Positions 1 through 8,785 of a stretch of DNA of 41,101 nucleotides are shown one piece after another. The notes beneath the pieces are model-generated. The model did no database searches. It was not told the origin of the DNA and worked only from the letters and a program-made list of their open reading frames with translations. Location: contig AEPI01000123.1 of NCBI GenBank assembly GCA_000193795.2, positions 1-41,101 of the forward strand. The letters are read 5' to 3'. The stretch comes from Neisseria lactamica NS19. Its GTDB lineage: Bacteria > Pseudomonadota > Gammaproteobacteria > Burkholderiales > Neisseriaceae. Both the position numbers and the translations under genes were made by a program. Every line of letters begins with the position of its first letter. The first letter of the stretch is position 1.

Positions 1-32
1 TTGGCGTTTGTTTGTTTTGCATTTTGGGAAAG

Positions 33-64
33 GCGGCGGATACGGTGTATCGCGCCGCTTTTTT
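33..64 (+). terminator. Rho-independent terminator
   Basis: An 11-bp stem (GCGGCGGATAC against GTATCGCGCCGC, one bulged base) is followed directly by six T on the plus strand. It would end a rightward gene lying off the left edge, converging on argS. Confidence 0.75.
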
Positions 65-152
65 CAGATTCGGATCGGGATGGCGGGCGGGCTTTCGCAC
101 CTGTCCGCCGGCTGGTTGCGGGGCTGTTGTCCGAAATCGGGCGGTGCGGTGT

Positions 153-1871
153 TTACATCACGTCCAACACATCGATGCCCAGCAAATCCAAGCCTTGTTT
201 GAGCGTGTCGCCGGTGAGTTTTGCCAGTTGCAGGCGGCTGTTGCGGGTTGCACCTTCGGCTTTGAGTATCGGGCAGGCTTCGTAGAAGCGGCTGAACAGG
301 GTGGCGGTTTGGTAGAGGTAGGCGGCGAGGTAGTGCGGATACGCCGTGTCCGCCACGCTTTGCAGCACGTTTTCAAATTTCAGCAGCTCGGCGGCAAGCT
401 GTTTTTCCAGCGGTTCGGTCAAAACGGTTGGCGCATTTGCGTCCCATTCGCCGGCTTTGCGGAACACGCTTTGCACGCGTGTGTAGGCGTATTGCAGGTA
501 GGGGGCGGTGTTGCCTTCAAACGAAAGCATAGCGTCCCAGTCGAACACATAATCGCTGGTGCGGTTTTTGCTCAAATCGGCGTATTTGACCGCGCCGATG
601 CCGACGGTTTTGCCGATTTTTGCCGCCTCATCCGCGCCCAATTCGGGATTTTTCTCTTTCACCAAAGCCGTAGCGCGTTCGACGGCTTCGGTCAGCAGGT
701 CAACCAGTTTCACGGTGTCGCCGCTGCGCGTTTTGAACGGTTTGCCGTCTTTGCCCATCATCGTGCCGAAGCCGACAAATGCCGCGCCGACGTTTTCCGG
801 CAGATAGCCGGCTTTGCGGGAAGTGGTAAAGAGTTGCTCAAAGTGCAGGGCTTGGCGGTGGTCGACGATGTACAGCAAACGGTCGGCTTTCAGACGGCCG
901 ACGCGGTAGCGCAAACACGCCAAGTCGGTGGAAGCATAAAGGAAGCCGCCGCCTTGTTTTTGCACGATAAATGCGGCGGGTTCGCCTTCTTTGTTTTTAA
1001 ACTCATCCAAGAACACGACTTTCGCGCCGTCGTCTTCGACCGCCAGACCTTTTTGAACCAAATCATCGACAACGGGCTGCAAATCGTCGTTGTATTTCGA
1101 TTCGCCCGCCACATCTTCGGGGCGCAGTTTCAAGCCCAGCGTGTCGTAAACGGCTTGGGCGTGCGAGAGCGAAATATCGACAAACTGTTTCCACAACGCC
1201 AACACGGTTTCATCGCCGCCTTGCAGTTTCACAACGTATTCGCGCGCGGTGTCGGCAAAGGCGACATCTTCGTCAAAGCGTACTTTGGCGGCGCGGTAAA
1301 ACTGCTCCAAATCCGCCAGCTCAAACGCGGCGTTGTCTTTTTGCTGCTCAACCAAATAAGCGACCAACATGCCGAACTGCGTCCCCCAGTCGCCGACGTG
1401 GTTTTGGCGGATGACGGTGTTGCCCATAAATGCCGACACGCGCGAAATGCTGTCGCCGATGATGCTGGAACGCAGATGGCCGACGTGCATTTCTTTTGCC
1501 AGATTGGGCGAGGAATAGTCGATAACGACGGTTTGCGGTTTGTCGGTTTTTGCCACGCCGAAACGCGTGTCGTTCAAGGCCGTCTGAATGTTTTGCGCGA
1601 GAAATTCAGGACGCAGGCGCAGGTTGATAAAGCCGGGGCTGGCGACTTCCGCGCTTTCGATGACGGCGTTGCCCGCCAATGCTTCGGCAACCTTTTGCGC
1701 CAACTCGCGCGGATTTTGCTTGGCTTTTTTCGCCGCACCCATCACGCCGTTGATTTGGAAATCGCCGTGTTCGGCGTTTTTGGTCGGCTGCAAAACAATA
1801 GGGCTGCCGGTGATGCCTGCGGCGGCAAAGGCGGCGGCGGCTTCGTGTTCGACGGTTTGGTGTAGGTTCAT
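153..1871 (-). CDS. argS: Arginyl-tRNA synthetase
   Basis: ArgS charges tRNA-Arg with arginine in the cytoplasm and is a class I synthetase. The 572-residue product has an N-terminal Add1-type domain, then the HIGH-type signature as HVGH at about residues 129-132 (context SSPNLAKEMHVGHLRS), a Rossmann core, and the C-terminal DALR anticodon-binding helical domain ending in DVLDVM. As in many ArgS proteins the KMSKS loop is degenerate (a KDGKPFKTRSGD stretch). An in-frame ATG nine codons upstream exists; I chose the inner start because the protein then begins MNLHQTVEHE and has the usual neisserial length. An uptake sequence of the AGGCCGTCTGAA form lies inside the gene near 1577. It follows pncB on the same strand after about 90 bp. 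Confidence 0.97.
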   Translation of the reverse strand: MNLHQTVEHEAAAAFAAAGITGSPIVLQPTKNAEHGDFQINGVMGAAKKAKQNPRELAQKVAEALAGNAVIESAEVASPGFINLRLRPEFLAQNIQTALNDTRFGVAKTDKPQTVVIDYSSPNLAKEMHVGHLRSSIIGDSISRVSAFMGNTVIRQNHVGDWGTQFGMLVAYLVEQQKDNAAFELADLEQFYRAAKVRFDEDVAFADTAREYVVKLQGGDETVLALWKQFVDISLSHAQAVYDTLGLKLRPEDVAGESKYNDDLQPVVDDLVQKGLAVEDDGAKVVFLDEFKNKEGEPAAFIVQKQGGGFLYASTDLACLRYRVGRLKADRLLYIVDHRQALHFEQLFTTSRKAGYLPENVGAAFVGFGTMMGKDGKPFKTRSGDTVKLVDLLTEAVERATALVKEKNPELGADEAAKIGKTVGIGAVKYADLSKNRTSDYVFDWDAMLSFEGNTAPYLQYAYTRVQSVFRKAGEWDANAPTVLTEPLEKQLAAELLKFENVLQSVADTAYPHYLAAYLYQTATLFSRFYEACPILKAEGATRNSRLQLAKLTGDTLKQGLDLLGIDVLDVM

Positions 1872-1962
1872 GAAGTTCGGTCTTTCGGTTAAATTCAAAT
1901 CAGGCGGTATTTTAAAAGAATTTGTCCGGCAGTAATAGGAATGGCGGGATTTTTGCCGGAAA

Positions 1963-3171
1963 TCAGGGGGCTTGTACGGCGGGAACGCCGAATACCTGCC
2001 TCAGGTAGGCGAGGAAGGTATTGTTGTTGGTCATGGTTTTTCCGGGGGAATCGGAGAGCTTGGCGACGGACTGCCCGTTGCATTCGACCAGTTTCAACAC
2101 GATATTCAAAGGCGTATGCCCCATATCGTTGGTCAGGTTGGTACCTATGCCGAAACTGGTTTTGAAGCGGTCTTTGAAATATTGGTGCAATGCCCAGGAG
2201 CGTTCGATGTCCAGCCCGTCGGAGAAGGTCAGCATTTTGGTGCGGCTGTCGATTTTGAGCTTTTGATAGTGGGCGTAGGCTTTGTCGCCCCAAACGTAAG
2301 GGTCGCCGCTGTCGTGGCGCAGCCCGTCGAAGAGTTTGGCGAAATAGAGGTCGAAATCGCGCAGGAAGGCATCCATACCGACCACGTCGGTCAGGGCGAC
2401 ACCCAAATCTCCCCGGTATTCGTGTACCCAGCTTTCGAGCGCGGCCTTTTGGAAATTCCGCAGGCGCACGTCGAGGGCCTGGAAGGCTTGGAGGAATTCG
2501 TGCGCCATCGTGCCGATGGGGGTGATGCCGAGTTTTTTGGCGAGAAAGACATTGCTGGTGCCGCGCACGATGCTTGGAGCGGCTTCGAGCAGGGTGCGGA
2601 TGACGTGTTCCTGCCACGCGAGCTTGTAGCGGCGGCGCGTGCCGAAGTCGGAAATCAGGAAGGGCGGTTCGTCGGGGTTTTGTGCGGCGGAGATTTCTTT
2701 GAGGCGCGCGGCTTTGGCTTGAAGCCGGCGTTCGCCTTCTTCGATAACGGCGGGGGTTTCCAGCCGGCGGAAGTAAAGTTCGTTGACAATGGCGAGGATG
2801 AAGATTTCAAAAAACATCGCCTGTATCATCGGGCCTTCGATACGGATGTTCAGACGGCCTTCGGCATCGGTGCCGACTTCGACAAAGCGGCGTTGGAGCT
2901 GGAAGAGTTCGAGATAATCGACAAAGTCGCTTTTGATGAAACGCAGGGAGCGCAGATAGTCGAGTTCGTCGTGGGTAAAGCGCAGCCGGCAAAGCGCGTC
3001 GAGTTCGGCTTCCAAGTCTTCCCTGATGTCGGCAAGCGGGTAGGGGGTCGAGGCATTGCGGCATCGGAATTCGTAAAGGCTGTGTGTTTGCGGAAACTGG
3101 TGCAGAACCACTTGCAGCATAGTGAATTTGTAGAGGTCGGTGTCAAGCAGCGAATGTATGATGCCGGTCAT
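1963..3171 (-). CDS. pncB: Nicotinate phosphoribosyltransferase
   Basis: PncB joins nicotinate to PRPP, with ATP hydrolysis, to give nicotinate mononucleotide for NAD salvage. The 402-residue protein starts MTGIIHSLLDTDLYKFTMLQ, a typical NAPRTase N-terminus, and carries the family SDFGTRRRYK motif and GTSNVFLAKKLG. The His in GTMAHEF is likely the phosphorylated His known from the Salmonella enzyme. The reading frame extends 56 codons further upstream, but those overlap scpA and lack family similarity, so the inner ATG is preferred. scpA lies 40 bp upstream and argS downstream, all leftward, so the three may be co-transcribed. A second AG-type uptake sequence lies in the gene near 2850. Confidence 0.95.
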   Translation of the reverse strand: MTGIIHSLLDTDLYKFTMLQVVLHQFPQTHSLYEFRCRNASTPYPLADIREDLEAELDALCRLRFTHDELDYLRSLRFIKSDFVDYLELFQLQRRFVEVGTDAEGRLNIRIEGPMIQAMFFEIFILAIVNELYFRRLETPAVIEEGERRLQAKAARLKEISAAQNPDEPPFLISDFGTRRRYKLAWQEHVIRTLLEAAPSIVRGTSNVFLAKKLGITPIGTMAHEFLQAFQALDVRLRNFQKAALESWVHEYRGDLGVALTDVVGMDAFLRDFDLYFAKLFDGLRHDSGDPYVWGDKAYAHYQKLKIDSRTKMLTFSDGLDIERSWALHQYFKDRFKTSFGIGTNLTNDMGHTPLNIVLKLVECNGQSVAKLSDSPGKTMTNNNTFLAYLRQVFGVPAVQAP

Positions 3172-3211
3172 ATGGCGTGTCTCCCGATTTCTGTTGGCGG
3201 CTTGGGGCGTA

Positions 3212-4066
3212 TTAGAACACATCGCGCCCGCCCTGTGTGCCGAAAATGCCGTCTGAAGGCGTTTCTTGATGATTGAGGCTGATTCGGATTTCCCCGAAAC
3301 CGTCTTCCTGCACGATTCTGACCAAGCCTTCCTTGGCAAGCTCCAGCAGCGCGATGAAATTGACCACTACATAAGCCGCACCCTGTCCGGGCTTGAACAG
3401 GTCGTGAAACCCGCATATCCCGTGTCCGTTCAGACGGCGCAGGATTGCCGCCATTTGCGCGCGCACGGAAAGGGTTTCTTGGATGACTTCGTGGCTGCGG
3501 GTGTGTTTCGCCCGCGACAAAATCCCCAGCCAAGCCTGCGTCAGGTCGGCAATATAGACTTCGGGCAGCCTGACCTCGGCGGCGATTTCCAAAGGCAGGT
3601 ATGCCCACGCGAAATCCCGTCCGGCGCGGGGCAGCTCGTCCAAGCCCTGTGCCGCCAGCTTCATTTGTTCGTAAGCCAGCAGGCGGCGCACCAGCTCGGC
3701 ACGCGGGTCGGCCTCGTTTTCTTCGGTTTCTTCGGGGCGCGGCAGCAGCAGGCGGGATTTAATCTCAATCAATACCGCCGCCATCAAAAGATATTCTGCC
3801 GCCAAATCAAACTGATAGGCTTCCATTTGGGCAATGTAGTGCAGATACTGCCCGGTAATTTCCACCATCGGAATATCGAGAACATCGATGTTCTGTTTGC
3901 GGATCAGATACAGCAGCAAATCCAAAGGGCCTTGAAAACTGCCCAATACGACTTTCAGCGCGTCGGGCGGAATAAACAAATCCCGGGGCAAATCGGTAAC
4001 GGGTTGTCCGAATACCCAGGCGACAGTGTGTCCGGTCGGTGCGGATGGAGCGGGGATGGGCGGCAT
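3212..4066 (-). CDS. scpA: Segregation and condensation protein A
   Basis: ScpA is the kleisin subunit of the bacterial SMC-ScpAB condensin and helps compact and separate chromosomes. The 284-residue product has the diagnostic N-terminal FQGPLDLLLYLIRKQNID segment (about residues 44-62), the conserved helix with AAEYLLMAAVLIEIKSRLLL, an acidic linker (EETEENEADP), and a C-terminal winged-helix-like region (VVNFIALLELAKEGLVRIVQ). The last codons read through a DNA uptake sequence (3246-3257), giving the tail TPSDGIFGTQGGRDVF, so the extreme C-terminus is shaped by the uptake element. It is the first gene of a leftward group with pncB and argS. Confidence 0.93.
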   Translation of the reverse strand: MPPIPAPSAPTGHTVAWVFGQPVTDLPRDLFIPPDALKVVLGSFQGPLDLLLYLIRKQNIDVLDIPMVEITGQYLHYIAQMEAYQFDLAAEYLLMAAVLIEIKSRLLLPRPEETEENEADPRAELVRRLLAYEQMKLAAQGLDELPRAGRDFAWAYLPLEIAAEVRLPEVYIADLTQAWLGILSRAKHTRSHEVIQETLSVRAQMAAILRRLNGHGICGFHDLFKPGQGAAYVVVNFIALLELAKEGLVRIVQEDGFGEIRISLNHQETPSDGIFGTQGGRDVF

Positions 4067-4152
4067 AGCGTGAATCGAATAATGTATTTTAATATCAGTT
4101 TACAAAAGAAAATAATCTGCCAGTATTCACGCATAATGTGGTCGGGCAGATG

Positions 4153-4164
4153 TTCAGACGGCAT
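4153..4164 (-). repeat. DNA uptake sequence (AT-DUS)
   Basis: A single ATGCCGTCTGAA on the minus strand in the gap between scpA and the AT-rich islet gene. It promotes Neisseria-specific DNA uptake; no partner lies close enough to form a terminator. Confidence 0.9.
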
Positions 4165-4236
4165 TATAACGGCTTTTAAATGCAAATGTTTTGAAAAGGA
4201 GCAGGTTGTGAATACGGTCTTGCTAAAACCTCTTAA

Positions 4237-4764
4237 TTAATATAAATGTCTGAATTTTAAGTTTCTTGAGACAATATAATCAGTACTGGCTCTATCTATA
4301 TAACCAGTAGCTTCTTTTACTTCAATATTATCTACATTACCGTATATTACAGGTAGCGACCCATAAATGATAAATTTATTCCCCAAAATTTTTTTACTAA
4401 TTGATATATCATCTTCCATAAGTAATTCAGCGTAATTTTTAGCTCTTACTTGAAATCTAAACAATATTTTTCCTGCGTAAATTCTCGCATATGTGGGAGA
4501 GTTTATACCATAATCTTTGTATAGATGAACAATAGAAATACATTGTTTATCTATGCAATAATAAGCTACTTTTTGTTGGTCAAGATAACGGCAATATATG
4601 TAATATATACTGCAAAGTATTACCACTAATAATGTAAAACTTGTTCTTAGGATACATATTTTGCGATAACGTATCTTATGGTATATACCATATACTACAA
4701 AAAATATCGGAATAAGCATTAGTAATAAAAATGAAAAAATAACTAAATTATTAACGAATTCCAT
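4237..4764 (-). CDS. Hypothetical membrane protein, AT-rich islet gene
   Basis: I do not recognise this family. The 175-residue product starts MEFVNNLVIF and has two N-terminal hydrophobic segments (about residues 8-28 and 44-60) separated by a basic stretch (HKIRYRKICILR), then a polar domain rich in Tyr, Ile and Lys with three early Cys (YCRY, YYCIDKQC). Topology suggests two membrane spans and a soluble domain. The DNA is strikingly AT-rich compared with the GC-rich genes around it. An in-frame ATG 16 codons upstream lies inside an uptake sequence (MPSETG), a common false start, so I chose the inner ATG. Likely a horizontally acquired single-gene islet. Confidence 0.65.
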   Translation of the reverse strand: MEFVNNLVIFSFLLLMLIPIFFVVYGIYHKIRYRKICILRTSFTLLVVILCSIYYIYCRYLDQQKVAYYCIDKQCISIVHLYKDYGINSPTYARIYAGKILFRFQVRAKNYAELLMEDDISISKKILGNKFIIYGSLPVIYGNVDNIEVKEATGYIDRASTDYIVSRNLKFRHLY

Positions 4765-4800
4765 TAAATAGCTCTCCGATACTTGGTATATTATTCCTGT

Positions 4801-4812
4801 TTCAGACGGCAT
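4801..4812 (-). repeat. DNA uptake sequence (AT-DUS)
   Basis: Isolated ATGCCGTCTGAA on the minus strand, four bases beyond the tcdA stop codon and at the upstream edge of the AT-rich islet gene. Confidence 0.9.
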
Positions 4813-4815
4813 TGC

Positions 4816-5592
4816 TTATTTTTTGCCCGCGATGTGTTCCACTGCCGCCTGCGCGCAATACAGACCGAACGAAGCGGTAACGAGCATACTTGCGCCATAG
4901 CCGGCGCACGACAAGCCTTGCGGAGCGGCATCGGCAGAACACGCCGCACCCGATTGCGGCGGTGTGATGTTTTCGGTTGAGAACACGCACGGCACGCGCA
5001 TTTTTTCCTTAGTATCGCGGCTGAAGCCGTAGCGTTTCCGCAAGGTGTAGCGCAGGTTGGCAAGCAGCGGATCGTGGGTTACGCGGCTCAAATCGGCGGT
5101 TTGGATCAGGGCGGGGTTTTTCTGTCCGCCCGCGCCGCCGCTGATGATAAAAGGCTGACGGTTTTTCACAAAATAAGCCGCCATTGCTGCTTTGACGCGG
5201 ACTTGGTCGATCGCGTCAATCACAAAATCAAAGCCCCTGCCAAACAGGGTTTCGATATTGTCTTCGCTGACAAAATCTTCAATTTCAAACACTTGGCATT
5301 CCAGATTGATTTGTGTAATACGTTCGCGCAAGGCGGTAACTTTTGCTTTGCCGAAGTCGCCGGTCAGGGCGTGCAGTTGTCGGTTGACATTCGATTCGGC
5401 AACGTTGTCCAAATCAATCAAAGTCAAACGTCCGATGCCCGTCCGCGCCAAAGCCTCGACCGCCCACGAGCCGACTCCGCCCACGCCGACCACGCAAACG
5501 TGCGCGCGGGCAAAATGTGAGAGAGCTTCGTCTCCGTAGAGCCGCGCAATGCCGCCGAAGCGGCGCGAAAGGTTCAAACCGGTGCCGGTCAT
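4816..5592 (-). CDS. tcdA: tRNA threonylcarbamoyladenosine dehydratase
   Basis: TcdA (CsdL) is an E1-like ATP-dependent enzyme that dehydrates t6A at tRNA position 37 to the cyclic form ct6A. The 258-residue protein has the ThiF/MoeB/E1 signatures: the GVGGVGSWAVEALARTGIG nucleotide-binding loop (residues 36-54), LIDLDNVAESNVNRQ, and the DAIDQVRVKAAM helix. The GGAGGQKNPALIQTADLSR and MRVPCVFSTE segments are typical of TcdA and separate it from MoeB or ThiF. A hydrophobic C-terminal stretch (GASMLVTASFGLYCAQAAVE) is usual in this family. It is transcribed away from the universal stress gene, with about 215 bp between the starts. Confidence 0.92.
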   Translation of the reverse strand: MTGTGLNLSRRFGGIARLYGDEALSHFARAHVCVVGVGGVGSWAVEALARTGIGRLTLIDLDNVAESNVNRQLHALTGDFGKAKVTALRERITQINLECQVFEIEDFVSEDNIETLFGRGFDFVIDAIDQVRVKAAMAAYFVKNRQPFIISGGAGGQKNPALIQTADLSRVTHDPLLANLRYTLRKRYGFSRDTKEKMRVPCVFSTENITPPQSGAACSADAAPQGLSCAGYGASMLVTASFGLYCAQAAVEHIAGKK

Positions 5593-5705
5593 AAGTCAAA
5601 TCCTGTAAGGTTGCATCAAATGAAGCGTAAACGGAAGCCGGCGGGAAACGTCCTGCCGTCCGACGGCGGCGTATTATACTGTAAAGCGGCCGGGCTGTTC
5701 GGCTG

Positions 5706-5735
5706 TTGTATAAAGCCCGACGGCGGGTCTATAAT
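5706..5735 (+). promoter_or_regulatory. Sigma-70 type promoter for the universal stress gene
   Basis: TTGTAT (5706-5711) and a perfect TATAAT (5730-5735) are separated by 18 bp, about 75 bp upstream of the start codon. The spacer holds a GC-rich stretch (CCCGACGGCGGG). Confidence 0.6.
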
Positions 5736-5808
5736 GAAACGGCGCAAACTGTCCCTGCGCCCATCCGACAAGACGGCACCGCGAGGCGGTGCAAAAGGAG
5801 AATACGAT

Positions 5809-6273
5809 ATGTACAAACATCTGGTCGTTGCCGTTGACGGCAGTGAAACTTCCATCAATGCCCTGAAACATGCCGCCGAACTTGCAGGAGTCAACAGCGC
5901 GCGCTTGACTTTGGTGCACGTTGCCAATCCTGCCGAATATATGGCGCTTGCCCCTGAATTTTTGCAACACGAGAGTTACGAGGCAGCCGCCATTGCACAA
6001 GGTAACGAGGTTTTGGATGCCGCCGAGCGCACCGCCCGGGAACTGGGTGTGGAAAATACCGTTAAACACCTGCTGGTTGCCAATAAGGGTGCGCGCGAAA
6101 TGGCGCAGGATTTGGTCGATTATGCCGATGAAAACGGTGCCGACCTGCTGGTGTTGGGCACGCACGGACGTACCGGGCTGATGCACCTTTTGATGGGCAG
6201 TTTCGCCGAAACGGTAATGCGCCAAAGCCACCTGCCGCTTCTGATTATCCGCAGCAAAGCCGAAGAGGCGTAA
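5809..6273 (+). CDS. Universal stress protein, UspA family
   Basis: A single-domain cytoplasmic Usp of 154 residues. It starts MYKHLVVAVDGSETSINALKHA, the classic strand, DxS loop and helix, and ends with GTHGRTGLMHLLMGSFAETV, matching the G-2x-G-9x-G(S/T) ATP-binding motif, so it is probably the ATP-binding (MJ0577/UspFG) type rather than the non-binding UspA type. The start is fixed by an AAAAGGAG ribosome-binding site eight bases upstream; an open frame continues 66 codons upstream, but its product is not Usp-like. It is monocistronic with its own promoter. The exact signal it responds to cannot be read from sequence. Confidence 0.9.
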   Translation: MYKHLVVAVDGSETSINALKHAAELAGVNSARLTLVHVANPAEYMALAPEFLQHESYEAAAIAQGNEVLDAAERTARELGVENTVKHLLVANKGAREMAQDLVDYADENGADLLVLGTHGRTGLMHLLMGSFAETVMRQSHLPLLIIRSKAEEA

Positions 6274-6519
6274 AGTTTCCCCGTCCGCCCGCCTTAAATG
6301 TGATTTCTTCATCGTATTTCCTTTTCGGTTGAAACATATTTAAGGCTTTTTGATTTTTTCGCTTGTGTTTCCGTCATCCGCCGGTCCGGCTTATCGGAAA
6401 GGCGCTTGTTTTTTTGCCCGACCGGAAATCTGTTTTGGCAGATGAAAAGTATTTTCCAACCGGCGGACAGTGCCGGCGTTGCATTGGAACACAGCCTTAT
6501 TTTGACAAACGGAGCAACC

Positions 6520-7248
6520 GTGTCCGATTACATCCGCACCTCACGCGCCGCCGACAGCCTGCGCGATATCAAAATCACCCCTCGTTTCCTGCCTCATGCC
6601 GATGGTTCGTGCCTTATTGAATGCGGTAACACCAAAGTGATTTGCACCGCTTCCGTGGATGAAAACGTCCCACCGTTTTTGCGCGGTAAAAACCAAGGCT
6701 GGGTAACGGCGGAATACGGGATGCTGCCTGCGTCCGCCGCTTCGCGTATGCGCCGTGAAGCCGCCGCCGGCAAACAGTCCGGGCGCACACAAGAAATCCA
6801 ACGTTTGATCGGACGGTCGCTGCGTGCGGTCGTGGATATGGAAAAACTCGGCGAACGTCAAATCCTGATTGACTGCGACGTGATTCAGGCAGACGGCGGT
6901 ACGCGCACCGCATCCATTACCGGCGCGTTTGTCGCACTGCAAATCGCCGTCGGCAAATTGCTTTCAGACGGCATTTTGACCGAAAACCCCATCCGCGAAG
7001 CCGTTGCCGCTGTGTCAGTAGGCGTAGTGAACGGCGTGCCGCTTTTGGATTTGGATTATCCCGAAGACTCCGGTTGCGACAGTGATGTGAATATCGTCAT
7101 GACCGCATCGGGAAAAATCATCGAAATACAGGGGACGGCGGAAGACGCGCCGTTCAGTTTGGACGAATTGGGCAAACTGGTTGCACTGGCGCAAAAAGGC
7201 ATAGGCGAACTGCTGCAACACCAGCAAAATGCGTTGTCCGCCGCCTGA
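6520..7248 (+). CDS. rph: Ribonuclease PH
   Basis: RNase PH is a phosphate-dependent 3'-to-5' exoribonuclease that trims tRNA precursors. The product is 242 residues, the family length, starting at a GTG (VSDYIRTSRAADSLRDIKIT) eight bases after GGAG. Family motifs are clear: CTASV, QGWVTAEYGMLP, KQSGRTQEIQRLIGRSLRA and the catalytic-site ILIDCDVIQADGGTRTASIT. A longer frame with an upstream ATG exists but adds 38 residues absent from RNase PH proteins. An uptake sequence lies inside the gene near 6965, and the gene ends in an uptake-pair terminator. Confidence 0.95.
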   Translation: MSDYIRTSRAADSLRDIKITPRFLPHADGSCLIECGNTKVICTASVDENVPPFLRGKNQGWVTAEYGMLPASAASRMRREAAAGKQSGRTQEIQRLIGRSLRAVVDMEKLGERQILIDCDVIQADGGTRTASITGAFVALQIAVGKLLSDGILTENPIREAVAAVSVGVVNGVPLLDLDYPEDSGCDSDVNIVMTASGKIIEIQGTAEDAPFSLDELGKLVALAQKGIGELLQHQQNALSAA

Positions 7249-7259
7249 TTATTGTCCGG

Positions 7260-7290
7260 ATGCCGTCTGAACGCCCTTCAGACGGCATTT
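7260..7290 (+). terminator. Inverted DUS terminator after rph
   Basis: ATGCCGTCTGAA (7260-7271) and TTCAGACGGCAT (7277-7288) form a 12-bp stem with a 5-base loop just after rph. Confidence 0.8.
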
Positions 7291-7447
7291 CGCCGCCCCG
7301 GCGGAACAAGGGGCATTTGCGGGGCAGGCTTCGGAAATAGGCCGGAAATCTTTGCCCGTCCTTGAACTCTGTATCAAAAATAGTAATAATAGCCGCTTTC
7401 CGGCAAACTATGCTGCCCGACCAATCCCACACAAGAAAGCACGAAAC

Positions 7448-8665
7448 ATGGCGTTAATCGTACACAAATACGGCGGCACATCCGTAGGCTCGCCCGAACG
7501 CATTAAAAACGTAGCCAAACGTGTCGCCAAAGCCCGCGCCGAAGGACACGACATCGTCGTCGTTGTATCTGCCATGAGCGGCGAAACCAACCGCCTGGTT
7601 GCGTTGGCGCACGAAATGCAGGAACACCCCGATCCGCGCGAATTGGATGTTGTTTTGTCCACCGGCGAACAAGTAACCATCGGCCTTTTGGCAATGGCGT
7701 TGAAAGACATCGGCGTGGATGCCAAAAGCTACACCGGCTGGCAGGTCGCCCTCAAAACCGATACCGCCCACACCAAAGCCCGCATCGAAAGCATTGATGA
7801 CGAAAAAATGCGCGCCGACCTCGACGCAGGCAAAGTCGTCATCGTCGCCGGCTTCCAAGGCATCAGCAGCGAAGGCGACATTTCCACGCTCGGACGCGGC
7901 GGTTCCGACACTTCCGCCGTCGCGCTCGCCGCAGCCCTCAAAGCGGACGAATGCCAAATCTATACCGACGTAGACGGCGTTTACACCACCGACCCCCGCG
8001 TCGTACCCGAAGCGCGCCGCATGGATACGGTTACATTTGAAGAAATGATCGAACTGGCCAGCCTCGGTTCGAAAGTTTTGCAAATCCGTTCAGTAGAATT
8101 CGCCGGAAAATACAAAGTGCGCCTGCGCGTACTGAGCAGCCTGCAAGACGGCGGCAACGGCACCTTAATTACCTTTGAAGAGGACGACAATATGGAAAGA
8201 GCTGCCGTAACCGGTATCGCATTCGACAAAAACCAAGCCCGCATCAACGTGCGCGGCGTGCCCGACAAGCCCGGCGTCGCCTATCAGATTTTAGGCGCGG
8301 TCGCCGATGCCAACATCGAAGTCGATATGATTATCCAAAATGTCGGCAGCGAAGGCACAACCGATTTTTCTTTCACCGTACCGCGCGGCGATTACAAACA
8401 GACTTTGGAAATCCTGTCGGAACGCCAAGACAGTATCGGCGCGGCCTCTATCGACGGCGACGACACCGTGTGCAAAGTCTCCGCAGTCGGTTTGGGTATG
8501 CGTTCGCACGTCGGCGTTGCCGCCAAAATCTTCCGCACGCTTGCTGAAGAGGGCATCAACATCCAAATGATTTCAACTTCTGAAATCAAAGTTTCCGTAT
8601 TGATTGATGAAAAATATATGGAACTGGCAACCAGGGTATTGCATAAAGCCTTTGATTTGGGCTGA
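7448..8665 (+). CDS. lysC: Aspartate kinase
   Basis: Aspartokinase phosphorylates L-aspartate with ATP, the first step to lysine, threonine, methionine and diaminopimelate. The 405-residue protein has the N-terminal KYGGTSVGS substrate motif, the STLGRGGSDTSAVALAAAL nucleotide-binding region, and two C-terminal ACT domains (about residues 255-405) for lysine/threonine feedback. Its size is that of the monofunctional bacterial type (Pseudomonas, Corynebacterium), not the longer E. coli LysC. An internal ATG at 8192 preceded by GAGG could give a separate 157-residue regulatory subunit. The gene ends in a strong terminator. Confidence 0.95.
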   Translation: MALIVHKYGGTSVGSPERIKNVAKRVAKARAEGHDIVVVVSAMSGETNRLVALAHEMQEHPDPRELDVVLSTGEQVTIGLLAMALKDIGVDAKSYTGWQVALKTDTAHTKARIESIDDEKMRADLDAGKVVIVAGFQGISSEGDISTLGRGGSDTSAVALAAALKADECQIYTDVDGVYTTDPRVVPEARRMDTVTFEEMIELASLGSKVLQIRSVEFAGKYKVRLRVLSSLQDGGNGTLITFEEDDNMERAAVTGIAFDKNQARINVRGVPDKPGVAYQILGAVADANIEVDMIIQNVGSEGTTDFSFTVPRGDYKQTLEILSERQDSIGAASIDGDDTVCKVSAVGLGMRSHVGVAAKIFRTLAEEGINIQMISTSEIKVSVLIDEKYMELATRVLHKAFDLG

Positions 8666-8689
8666 TGTTTTATGGTTTGAAACGGACAA

Positions 8690-8720
8690 CGGCACTGCCT
8701 TTATCGGGCAGTGCCGTTTT
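8690..8720 (+). terminator. lysC terminator
   Basis: A perfect 10-bp stem CGGCACTGCC / GGCAGTGCCG (8690-8699 and 8707-8716) with a 7-base loop, followed by TTTT. Just downstream, near 8727-8750, is a second hairpin built from degenerate uptake sequences with TCCGA in place of TCTGA. Confidence 0.85.
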
Positions 8721-8785
8721 GTCTGCCGTCCGAGCGTTCGGACGGCATATTTTGATTCGCCGGACGGATAAAACCCTTTCCGCCT

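Noticed and set aside
12..1865. A 617-codon open frame opposite argS
   Set aside because: It is a complement-strand shadow of argS; composition and lack of any domain show it is not a gene.
1972..3276. A 434-codon open frame opposite pncB
   Set aside because: Shadow of pncB caused by GC-rich codon structure; no family resemblance.
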